A stretch of 20,984 nucleotides of DNA from Hypsibius dujardini (Eukaryota; Tardigrada; Eutardigrada; Parachela; Hypsibiidae): positions 1 through 20,984 of the forward strand of contig LRSR01005966.1 in assembly GCA_001579985.1 (NCBI GenBank). Direction: 5' to 3'. Positions within the stretch are counted from its first letter, which is position 1. The number at the start of each line of letters is the position of its first letter. This document shows positions 1 through 9,100 of this stretch, one piece after another. The translations under genes were made by a program, and so were the position numbers. The notes beneath the pieces were generated by a model, which had not been told where the DNA came from, did no database searches, and saw only the letters and a program-made list of their open reading frames with translations.

Positions 1-711
1 AGATAGAACCGGGGGGGGGGTAAGTGATTCTTTGTTCAAACCTCCACAATGTGATTTATTGAGTTAATTATAAGGTATTTTCAGCATTTTGGGTAACCTA
101 ACAGACACGGTTGAAGAAACATCAAAAATTTTAAAATCTTGCGGCGTAACTGTATCGCGGAAAATATTCAAAAGTCGGTGCTATCATCGAATAAAATAAC
201 ATCATTTCTCCGAATGAGCAAAAATATGTGTTTACTACGGCACAGCGAAAGTTTTGAACATTTCAATGTTAGATGAATGTCTATAAAAACAAGGGAACTA
301 AATCTTTTGAATCAGCCGAATAATCGCCTTAACAATACCGTACGGAATTTCGAATGCCCTCAAAACTGTACCGTAATGTACTTCAACCAAAGTCATATAT
401 TCTTACCACGGATAAAACGGCGGCTGCAACGGCCGGAGTTTTTGGTGTACAGGAACAACAACGACGCATTTTTTAGCTTTGGAGGAAGTCACAGATGGTA
501 TATTGTTTCCAGGATAACAAAAGTGACTGCAGACGATTCCTTTGTGATGCTTCTCCCGCTCCGGAAATACCCTCGCAATAGGCCGCTGCTTCAGGTACGC
601 TTTAAACAAATTATTATACTGATTCTCAGCACTGTAAAATTCTTAGCAGGTCAACAGGGAAGCCAATATGGCCTTCTTGATCTAAATTTGTTTTGTCCTT
701 TGGATGGTGCA
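1..711. other. Non-coding or unassigned stretch at the window start
   Basis: No convincing gene is visible. It begins with a run of ten G. An open frame on the + strand at 277-726 (149 codons) runs into the transposon that starts at 712. Its translation has no signal peptide, membrane segment or family motif that I recognise. A shorter minus-strand frame (403-609) is equally unconvincing. A splice-donor-like CAGGTACG occurs near 595, so an exon of an unknown gene cannot be excluded, but nothing supports one. Confidence 0.5.
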
Positions 712-1227
712 CAGGGGCTCGTTTAGGATCCCTACAAGTCAGAATTAAGACCCCTTATGGTAGGGCCAGAGGGTGGGCAAGGGGACTAAATAATGTTTTT
801 CAAAATTGAATGCAAAATTCAGAATTTTATTCCTGGTCATTTTGGAACTTAAGAGGGTGTAGGGGTCTTATTTCCAAAGGCCCTCCTGGGATTGCAGAAT
901 ATTTTCAAAAACTTTATTTTTGTATCAAATTTGTGATTTTTTGGGGTCCAAAATACGTTCCCTAGTAATAACTGCAAGCGGGAGGGTAAAAACATTTAAG
1001 AATAGTCCAAAATTGATAGATGAACTGTAGTTTTTTAAAACCTTTTAAAATTCCTTGGGTCCTTAGAAATCAGACCCCCACACGCCCCAAGTTTCAAAAT
1101 GACCAGAGACAAAAGGCTGAATTTCGGGTTGAATTTAAAAGAAATAAATTTTACCCCTTTGCCCACCCCCAGGTCCTCTCATGAGGGGTCCTGGTTCCGA
1201 CTTCTACTGACCCTAAACGAGCCCGTG
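712..1227. mobile_element. hAT-like foldback MITE, copy A
   Basis: A non-autonomous DNA transposon of 516 bp with no transposase. The left end reads CAGGGGCTCGTTTAGG (712-727). The right end reads CCTAAACGAGCCCGTG (1212-1227), its reverse complement with one mismatch. Inverted similarity continues inward for roughly 250 bp on each side, so the whole element can fold into one long imperfect hairpin with a loop near 960-1000. The flanking 8-mers (ATGGTGCA at 704-711, GCGGTGTA at 1228-1235) match at five of eight positions and all three differences are transitions, as expected for a decayed 8-bp target-site duplication. The terminal CAGGG fits the YARNG consensus of hAT elements. Copies B (4253) and C (6691) belong to the same family. 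Confidence 0.88.
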
Positions 1228-2677
1228 GCGGTGTATCAAGATTTTGCGCTAACCTGTGTGTCCGGGTATGTCTTCCGGCATTCTGTCTGAACCTTGGAAT
1301 ATTTGGCTCGATACGGTAAACATACACCAGGCATGCACTGGTTCGGGCCGGGTGTGGTACCTGTAGTTTTTGATCTACCTTTGTTTGTACACACACCCAG
1401 ACAACCGAGCCGCCGAGGGAAAGTGTATTATCTTATCCGTTTATATCCGCGACGGTAGATGGTAAAAGACAAACACTTTGCTAACGACGGGGTCCATTTT
1501 AGTCAAGGCATGACGGTGACTTCGCCTTACTGGAAGTGCACCCGTGCACCCGATACCGTACCCGTACAGTATTGCACGGACGGCCTTGAAAAGTTGTCTG
1601 GCTGCCATTTTATAGCGAACCCGTTTTGTATTACGCTGTTTTCCTGAGCGCATTTCTTTGTTTACGCTCTAGTGTACGGTATATAAAAATGAATGAAAGA
1701 TACTTTCAGTGTACCTGACAAGGGAATGCTGGCTACTTGTCGCCTATTCTGAAACAGTTTGAAGGTATCATTTGAAAGGTACGAATTTTCCCTATCGATG
1801 GGTGCCAAAAGCTAGGGCTCAGCAGTTGAGTCCGGTGATCAATTTTCAATCTTCGCAAGCTCCCCCTACCCATGTCAATATATGTGGAAATTGAAACATT
1901 GGTTGATTGAACGTTTGCAGTCGATAACCAACCGCAATGAAGTTTCGGCTGTGTCAACCGCAAAAATCGTTCAATCAAGCAGAGGTTTTTCATTGACATC
2001 AAATGGAGAGGAGGAGCTTGCTAAGTTTGCATCATGTGTTTCCGATTCAAATGCTGAGCTCTAACTTTTAGTATCAGTCGACAGGGTAAATTCGTGGCTT
2101 TTGAGTGATACATTCAAAGTGCTTCAGAAAAGCAACAAGTAGCGAGCATTTCCTTGTGACAGTAATCCACACTTTAGTGGTACGCGACTTGGATTACGAA
2201 GACAGATTGATTTTTGTGTGATTTATGTGGTCTGAGCTAGGGCATCTAAATTGACAACCAGTGTGAGCGTTGACCCTGCCGTTTCACCTTGATGTTCATA
2301 ATGTCGATCGAGCATTAGTACCGTACTTAATCGTGATATAAAGCGATGTGGGTATGCATGTACATGGATGGTGGTGGCTGCTGCTGACTTCTTCGCACAT
2401 GTTCTATCTGTAGTTACGCGGTGAGCAGGGAACCCATGTAACATTAATTAACTAAAATGGTTCCATTAGACAATTATAGTAAACACGATCATGTAGTACC
2501 GGTGGGTAGTTTTGCATAGTAGTTTGTCGTAATCCATGTTCGTTGTGACGTCGACTGCTCTTATGCTGTATTTCGACATTCAGCTGTTCCACAGTACAGT
2601 GTACATGTTAATAATGAAAGGAAAAGCAAACAGTCGCACTCTCGCTCACCCAATACACTAATTTCTTCATACAAACA
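1228..2677. other. Intergenic region upstream of the protease gene
   Basis: About 1.45 kb without a recognisable gene. It contains a TATA/initiator-like pair near 1680-1710 (listed separately). A possible donor GTAAAT near 2092 and an acceptor-like CAAACAG just before 2635 could bound a 5' untranslated intron of the protease gene, but this is conjecture. Short open frames on both strands (for example 1733-2002 minus and 2223-2444 minus) carry no recognisable motif. Confidence 0.45.
1680..1710 (+). promoter_or_regulatory. TATA box plus initiator-like sequence
   Basis: TATATAAAA at 1680-1688 is followed by TCAGT at 1706-1710. The spacing of about 28 bp from the start of the TATA box to the initiator adenine is that of a metazoan core promoter. 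The downstream protease start codon is about 970 bp away, so use by that gene would need a long 5' untranslated region or a 5' intron. No transcript evidence is available. Confidence 0.3.
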
Positions 2678-5600
2678 ATGGCATTCGCCTGCTTTCTCCC
2701 GCTGGTGGTATCAGTAATAGTATATGTCGGTAAGTTAACTCGATGATAAAACCTCAACTCTGATCTTGTGCTGCATCACTCTAAAAATAGTACCTAACCA
2801 TTGGTCAGACAGATGCTATTGTTTTTTTGTGAATAAGCATAGCAGCAGGCACCACCGAGACTGCACCTGATACCTCCAGGGGCTTAAACGAACGAGACTA
2901 CAGCAATTCTTACGGTGATGGGGGAGGAGGAGGAGGAGGCTACGATAATTCCAATGGTGGCAGGAGAAGAGGCTACGGCCGCAGACGATTTAGCCTGTTC
3001 AACTGGGAATTTCCCGACCTGTCAGCGTTTGTCAACGTGCTAAGTATGAGTAGTGTCTTTTTTATGAATTGTGGCCCGCTGTCATGGGAGCACGCAAATC
3101 AGTTTAACATGTATACCGAATACTGTCCGTGCAGGTGAGAACGGTGATGATTCGTACAGCAGCAACGAAGACAGCTCCTATGGGTCAAACAATAACGGTG
3201 CCTACGGAAATCAAGGCAACAGCTATAGCAGTGGCAACAACGATGGTGAGTACACGACCAGACAAGGTTCCACATCCAGCCGAGCTTCCAGTACCACGCC
3301 CCAAAGTTACTACAATACTGCCGGTCAATCCTATTCAACACAAAGCACGAATCGCACCAGTCCTTCTCCCACTCGGACGACGGTTGCTACCCCTGGAACC
3401 CCCGGAACGCCTGGAACTCCGGTGACCCAGTTACCCATACCTGCTGCGTGTGGAACTGTTGGTGTCGGTTCCAACACCGATTTCTTCGATTCAAACAGAA
3501 TTTTATCCCTTGCTGCCAGGACGAATAAGTCAATTACAATGCATCACAAAGGTAAGCATCATCGTAACGCACCATACAGCCGATTTTGAGCTTCATTGCG
3601 GCTAACAACAAATTCATTATATATTTTGTGAGTCGATCAATTTTAAAGCAGTTTTCTATCCTTTGGCCGTTCGCCGTTGTTCAGCGAAGAATCTTTTAAA
3701 TAGCCAAAAAACCTAGTAACACATTTAATTAAAAGACCTCACGCACTAAACCTAAATTTGTGGAGAGCCCAGGGGCGAACAAAGAGACTTAGTGGAAAGT
3801 TCAATGGTTCCAATCCGCAATACCCGGAAACTTTATTATCCGTTGCTTTGTTCAGAGAAACCTTTGTTCAGTATAAGAGTTTTGCTGAATGTATGCTTCA
3901 ATCTCGCAGGCAAAGATCAATAACAGTAAAAGTTTCTTCACCCTGTGGGTGATCATTGGAAGTTTTTTTGAACTACCACTTCAGACATTTCACTGTGCTT
4001 CGGGGTAATCATCGGGGATTAATACGCAAACTAATTTACCGACCATGAATGTTAGAAATAAAAATGACTCAAAATAATGACACCTATATATTTGCTTATC
4101 ATATGAACCAAATACTGTACGCGAACGCAGAATGTAAGCTTTATGTCCTGTACAGGCGGTATTATTGTTCCTACCATCATCGGGGGAACGAACGCAAAAG
4201 TGAATCAAATGTGCTGGCAGGTAATTTTTCGTAAAGCGTCGACTGTCACACGCAGAGGCTGGTCCTAGGATCCTTACAAGTTGGAATCAGGACCCCGCAT
4301 AGTAGGGCCTAGGGGGTGGACAAAGGAGCAAATAGCAGTATTCAAAATTAACACCGAAATTCGGCATATTGTTCCTTATCATCTTGAAACTTATGAGAGT
4401 TTGGGGGTCGGATTGAGCTTGAGCTTCAAAACATTTTTAGAAACTTTGATTTTTCGGTCAAATTTAAGATCTGTTGGGGCCCAATATAAGCTCTTTATTA
4501 ATATCTGCAAATGGAGTTAAAAAACTTTCAATGATGGTCCAAAATTTATGAAAACACTTAGGAAATCCGACCCTCACACCCCCCCCCCCACAAGTTTCAA
4601 ACGATCCGGAACAATAGGCCAAATTTTGGGTAAAATTTTGGCAAGAATGCTTTTATTGCCCCTTTGCCCACCCCAAGTCCTACCATGAGGGTCGTGGTTC
4701 CAACTTGTTAAGACCCTAAACGAGCCCCTGGTCACACGGACAAGATTGAAGCTTCCTTTACGGTTCTAGGTACTCGTGGTAGCGAGGACTGTTCTGCCCG
4801 ATAATAAGGGCGTGACAATCAGTTTGTGTGGTGGCTCCATCATCGGCAGTCGGACCATCCTCACCGCCGCTCACTGTGTCTTCAACGCCGACCTCACCGT
4901 CCGGACGGCCAACAACCTTGCCGTACGCATCGGCGCGATGGACAACAAGCTTGGGAACCCCGTAGGCTGTGAGGAGGACTTCCGAGTGGCCAAGGTGATT
5001 CCCCACAGTTTGTACGTCGCGTCCGCCCCCAATGCCACCATGTTTAGCTCGAACAACGACGTGGCCCTGTTGACGCTGGCTCGTGACATTGACTTTGTCA
5101 AGAGTCGCTGCGCCTGTCGATTATGTCTGGAAGATCGGGTTCCTGATGTGAATGCCCAATGCATCGCCAGTGGGGTGGGCAATCAACAGGTGGACCAACC
5201 GGTCGACGCCAGTAAGTAGTATCTGCACGGTTCAACACTAAAGTTGACCGATGTGATATTAGGTCTGCGTAACGGCAGTCACCAGCAACATGTCGGCAAT
5301 GGCTTCCGTTAGGCACACATCTGACGCCAACATAGATGCAGGAGTCGTATGGCGACTTACAGTGTAGCACCTATCGTTCGTATCTAAATGTCTGAGTGTG
5401 ATAGCAAACCAGATATGTTTACGGGATGAAATACTACTGGTGGGAATGAGATTACGACGTTAGAGATTCAACCTGGAGGGTTCGCTGTTAGGGGATCAGA
5501 CTGACTTTAGGGAATCCACACTAAAGCGGGACACTGCTCGAAGTGACAGTCGTGTCCCAATTGGTTAGGGCGAGGTGATACTAACGGTAAGCCGTATGGG

Positions 5601-6511
5601 TATGTATTGGATGGGACGCCGGACCTTGCGACCCAACAGTCACACCGATTAACTAGAAAACTGTAGTCGGATGACTTGATGTGGCGGCAGGCGGTTAAAC
5701 GGTGGGATGACCATGAGGTTGGAAAGACGAATAACAGACAGAGTAATAGCCTAGGAGGTGCAAGTTTTACGGGTAGATGGAAGGTAGACATCCGATGGGA
5801 AACTGAAGACCAATGGATCGAGGACCAATCATGTCCAGTAATTATCCCGAGAACTCACCCTATCACTTGTCTCTCGTGCCGCTTATCCGCCTTCCGGTTC
5901 CGTCTTTAGCTTTCTCTGGTTGTGTGACCGTTCAACGTCTAACCTTCCGTATTTGTTAGACATACACATTTTGTTAAAAGCTCCAATCCGGTTTCGCATG
6001 CTTTCTGTGATAAACCGTCACCTTATCAAACGCTCCGTCTCGTTGTGTTTCAAGTTTAACCGCTTAGTCACCCTAACATCCCGTCAATCCGTCCGTCATA
6101 AATCATCTGTTTCGATTGTGCTATATTACTAGCCTTTCTTACTGGAACAAAAAATGTCTAAAACTCCCTGGCTTTTGATCTGTAGGTATCGATGTGGTCT
6201 TGCAGTACGCAGTGCTGGACGTGAAAAGCCAGACCTCGGACGACTGCACCGGTACCATCAGCGCCCTTGACAACCCGAACTTATTTGTTTGCGCCGGCGG
6301 TGCCGCTCGTGGCACCGCAACCTGCCAAGGAGACTCGGGGGGACCGTTGGCGTGTCTGGATGCAGGGGGGAAGTTTTACTCGGCCGGTGTGACGTCTTAC
6401 GGGACGAACGGCTGTCCAAAGAACCAGCCCGCCCATTTCGCCAAAACACAGGCATATTTGGCGTGGATCCGAATCAATGCAGACCCAACCGACGCTTTAA
6501 GTTTTGTGTAA
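2678..6511 (+). CDS. Secreted chymotrypsin-fold (S1A) serine protease with a long low-complexity propeptide
   Basis: Six exons: 2678-2729, 2843-3043, 3135-3551, 4156-4220, 4770-5211 and 6186-6511, giving 500 residues with every junction in frame. Residues 1 to about 20 are a signal peptide. Residues 21-230 are a propeptide rich in Gly, Ser, Asn, Tyr, Thr and Pro. It includes a poly-Gly run, an Arg-rich patch, a repeated PGT motif, and Cys190, which probably pairs with the catalytic domain as in chymotrypsinogen. The mature protease begins IIGG at 231-234. The triad is His280 (TAAHC), Asp342 (NNDVALL) and Ser443 (GDSGGP), so it should be active and is presumably exported. The residue before IIGG is Thr230, not Arg or Lys. 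By alignment, chymotrypsin positions 189, 216 and 226 are Ala437, Gly465 and Ala475, so the pocket is not trypsin-like. Introns 1, 2, 3 and 5 are phase 1 and intron 4 is phase 0. No AATAAA was found between the stop codon and the transposon at 6691. Confidence 0.93.
2843..2848 (+). other. Tandem NAGNAG splice acceptor of protease exon 2
   Basis: The acceptor reads TAGCAGCAG just before GCACC. Splicing after any of the three AGs keeps the frame and changes only whether zero, one or two Ala residues are added at the end of the signal peptide (Ala-Ala-Gly, Ala-Gly or Gly). The exon start at 2843 given for the gene is therefore the earliest of three equivalent options. Confidence 0.6.
4245..4738. 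mobile_element. hAT-like foldback MITE copy B with perfect 8-bp target-site duplication
   Basis: The element spans 4253-4730 (478 bp) and is flanked on both sides by GTCACACG (4245-4252 and 4731-4738). An 8-bp duplication is the hallmark of hAT-superfamily insertion. The left end CAGAGGCTGGTCCTAGG is diverged; the right end CCTAAACGAGCCCCTG (4715-4730) is close to the inferred consensus. The two arms are inverted copies of each other along most of their length, and a C-run of about 10-12 bases lies near 4580. It sits wholly within intron 4 (4221-4769) of the protease gene. Without the element and one duplication copy the intron would be 63 bp, similar to other short introns here. No coding capacity is present. 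Confidence 0.93.
5212..6185. repeat. Degenerate satellite-like repeat filling protease intron 5, with a strand switch
   Basis: This intron (974 bp) is made of degenerate motifs related to the block at 19.64-20.75 kb. From about 5.22 to 5.86 kb the + strand is rich in GAC/GGA, the reverse complement of the motif. From about 5.86 to 6.13 kb it is rich in CCGTC/GTCCGTC. For example, CCCGTCAATCCGTCCGTCAT at 6080-6099 resembles CCCGTCAGATAGTCCGTCAT at 20319-20338. The open frames inside it (such as 5676-5909 and 5920-6132) are by-products of the repeat. No transposase or other gene is visible. Confidence 0.55.
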
Positions 6512-6690
6512 AATTACACATACAACGACGAATGTAAACTGGAGGTTAATGTTATTTATTTTTCTTGCTGTTTTCTTAACGGTTATCCGCACGTTCTGCG
6601 CCTGTATCACCATATACTTGACGCGCTGTGCGTCACAGTTACATTTCTTGACGGTTGAGTTATGTAGTACCATGGGTATGAAGTAGGATA

Positions 6691-7199
6691 CAGGGACTCG
6701 TTTAGGATCTTTACCAGTTCGAACCAGGAACCCTCATAAAAGGGCCAGAAAGTGGGCAAAGGGGCAAAATAGATTTTTTTCAAAACTAAACCCATAATTT
6801 GGCCGTTTGTTCTTGATCATCCTGAAACTTAAGGGATCTGATTTTTAAAGTCCCCCTTGAATTTCAATTTTTTTTCAAAAACCTCAGTTTTCCCATCAAA
6901 TTTGGACCATTCTAGAATGTTTTTAACCTTTTATTTTCAGTTATTACTAGAATGAGTACCTTGGATTCCAACAAATCACAAATTTGATGGAAAAACTGAA
7001 GTTTGTAAAAATGCTTTAAAATCCCAAGAGGTCTTTGAAAGTCAGATCCCTATACCAACACAAGTTTCAAAATGGTCAGAAACAAAAGGCTGAATTTTGG
7101 ATTCAATTTCAAACAAGTGCATTTGGCCCCTTTGTTCACCCCTGGCCCTAGGATGAGGGGTCCGGCTTCCGACTTGTAAGGACCCTAAACAACCCACGG
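6691..7199. mobile_element. hAT-like foldback MITE, copy C
   Basis: A 509-bp element 180 bp downstream of the protease stop codon. The left end is CAGGGACTCGTTTAGG (6691-6706) and the right end CCTAAACAACCCACGG (7184-7199). The flanking 8-mers GTAGGATA (6683-6690) and GTGATATA (7200-7207) match at five of eight positions, consistent with an old 8-bp duplication. As in copies A and B, the two halves are inverted copies of each other and there is no open frame of note. Divergence between arms and from the other copies indicates an old insertion. Confidence 0.87.
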
Positions 7200-7605
7200 G
7201 TGATATATATGGGGGATTTTGTAAGAGGCATGATCACCAAACAGACCAATTAGCTTCCATCTTCTGCTGCTAAATATTGCTGGTTAAAGAGTAGACAGAG
7301 TGAATCACACCCCCACGTCTAGGTCCTCTGAACGATCGTTGACTGGGTCGAGTATGTAAAAACAACAATATTATTACTCATATATTATATTACTCATACT
7401 CTCGGCTGGGTGACTACTTCAAAAAGTGTTGCTCATCCTGGCAGAAGAGGATAGTAAAACAAAAAGACAGCGAAGTCCTCTTAAATACTGCCAGTTCCAC
7501 TTTCTCATATTTGACAAATTTATTTGTTTGTATTTTCCGCCTGCTCTTGGCAAGCCTTTTTACCTTTTAGTCGGAACCCATTGACTGCAATAAGAAGCTT
7601 CAATC
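7200..7605. other. Upstream region of the Ig-domain gene
   Basis: About 400 bp between transposon copy C and the Ig gene start codon. It is AT-rich with ATTACTCATATATTATATTACTCAT-like repeats around 7375-7400 (GTATT/TACTCATA direct repeats). No clear TATA/initiator pair stands out; a TTAAATA near 7482 is the only weak candidate. It presumably holds the promoter and 5' untranslated region of the following gene. Confidence 0.4.
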
Positions 7606-8532
7606 ATGTCGTAAGTCCACGCTTGTATTAGTTAAAATTTTTTAGTCGTATCAATTTTTGGTCACAAATGGATTTTCAATTGCGATTGTCATGATTCGTA
7701 TTACTTGTTTTCATGAGGGAGGAAAAAAACATCATTTATATTATCGTTCAACAAAGAAGCAAAGTCACATTTAGCGATATCATGTTAAAAGTTTAATAAA
7801 ATATTTATTTGAATTTTCGGGCTTATTAAAATAAAATGCTAGAAATAATACTGGACTATGCAGTAGTCTCTTGTTAATACCATTTTTATTCATTTGACAT
7901 TTTAATTATTATGAAATATTGTTGATTGAAATCCTTAGAGATAAGCAATATGACATAGAAAATATCATATTGCAAAAATCCTACCTTCAGTGGCGTAGGG
8001 AAGTCGCCCAGTATTAAATATCTATTTTAATTTCTGCCCTTATTAGATTAGTACAATGCGAAGCATTATGTTAAAATTTGACTGTTATCTCTCTTTAAAA
8101 GTTTTTCATCAATTTTACATTTTAATAATATTGCATAATAATATTAATTAAAACCACTCCACATGTACGTTAAAATATAAAAATATCACCAACATGTGAT
8201 ATTTAATAAATGCTAATTTCAGTGCCGTACGAAAGTCCCCCAATATGACTCAGAAACCGACAACGAAGGAAGCCGCGGACGGCAAAAGCCTGCTGATTGA
8301 GCTACGCGCCACTTCCCACTCGGAGCCGCAGATCGCCTGGTTAGTCAACGGCGCTCAAGTGCAGGACGGCGGACGCTACAAGCTCGTCTTCAAGAAGGAG
8401 CAGGGAGACGCCTACTACGCCAGCCTCAACGTCAGCGACACCCAAAAGGGCGCCACGGCCACAAAGTATGAGGTCAAGCTGCGCAATGACGCGGGCGAGA
8501 GCTCCGCCTGGATCCAGTCGTTCTTGGGTTAA
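7606..8532 (+). CDS. Small single immunoglobulin (I-set) domain protein
   Basis: Two coding exons. The first is only ATGTC (7606-7610), followed by donor GTAAGT. The second is 8223-8532, after acceptor TTTCAG. The join is phase 2 (TC+T, Ser) and gives 104 residues. A start at the in-frame ATG at 8245 would give 95 residues. The protein is one I-set-like Ig domain with a DGKSLLIE B-strand region, the conserved core Trp in IAWLVNG, and a YEVKLRNDAGES end resembling the F-G region of twitchin/titin-type domains. It has no cysteine and so lacks the usual disulfide. No signal peptide is seen, so a cytoplasmic, perhaps sarcomere-associated, role is inferred from the family. The coding part is much more GC-rich than the AT-rich intron. 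A larger gene with further exons is unlikely because both a start and a stop are present. Confidence 0.87.
7750..8222 (+). repeat. Old tandem duplication in the Ig gene intron, with a ghost exon start
   Basis: Sequence around 7986-8015 repeats the acceptor and start of the real second exon at 8218-8247, offset 232 bp: TTCAGTGGCGTAGGGAAGTC against TTCAGTGCCGTACGAAAGTC. Upstream similarity continues, for example ACATTTTAAT at 7897 and 8117. The ghost copy has an intact AG acceptor and open reading for about a dozen codons before a TAA, so it no longer encodes the Ig domain. Confidence 0.65.
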
Positions 8533-9100
8533 ACAGTTCTTTCCTTTCCTACTCGCGCATATTTTTTTCTTGATTCATATGTGTTGACGACTGAAACCAC
8601 TCACTCAACACGAACTTCTTCTTTTTCTCAGTGTTCCTTTTTAATTTTTTTATTACCGCGGGTTGTCTTGAATCACGGCTTGCAAGCCGAATATATGTTT
8701 TGATGAGTCATCCCTTGCTGGTTTACGAAGACAACATCTCTGTCTGTTAAAAATGATTGAGACACTCTGCTGCTGTTTTTCGTTGAGTATATATGGTCAG
8801 ACATTGGATCCTCTATCGCGGACGCGAGAGCCGCAGGGTGTCTGCGTGGAAAATGTTGTGTTGCGTTTTCTATTTATATAAAAGCAGCAACTGCATCTTC
8901 CCGCATTTTTGAACGTGCAAATTGAGCCATTTATTTGTGGGTGGCATTCCTCTGTGTTTGGTATATTCTGAGAGCGAGCCCAGTATGATTTTTATTTTTG
9001 TTTTACGTGAACGGTCGCTAAGTCCATCCACTTCCGAGAGTCCACAGGCAAATGCGAAAACAATCCCTTGAAATAAAGGCTACACTCGAGCAGGTTTTCA
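8533..9100 (+). other. Probable 3' untranslated region of the Ig gene
   Basis: No coding feature is visible from the stop codon to the AATAAA signal at 9072. It contains a TATATAAAAG at 8875-8884 that resembles a TATA box, but no gene is recognisable directly downstream. Confidence 0.55.
9072..9077 (+). terminator. Polyadenylation signal AATAAA for the Ig gene
   Basis: First canonical AATAAA downstream of the Ig stop codon, about 540 bp away, implying cleavage near 9090-9100. Two further AATAAA motifs at about 10112 and 10136 could serve longer transcripts. Confidence 0.5.

Noticed and set aside
2781-2790. CTAAAAATAG, a perfect match to the MEF2 consensus
   Set aside because: A single 10-bp AT-rich match inside an intron of a protease gene is expected by chance and has no supporting context.
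3758-3952. 64-codon + strand frame inside protease intron 3
   Set aside because: No family resemblance, and it sits between well-defined exons; skipping it keeps the protease frame, so it is intronic.
4871-5182. 103-codon minus-strand frame
   Set aside because: It is the antisense shadow of protease exon 5, which has clear catalytic motifs on the + strand.
8875-8887. TATATAAAAGCAG, a strong TATA-box look-alike
   Set aside because: It falls in the probable 3' untranslated region of the Ig gene; no convincing initiator or open frame follows (the best is 28 codons).
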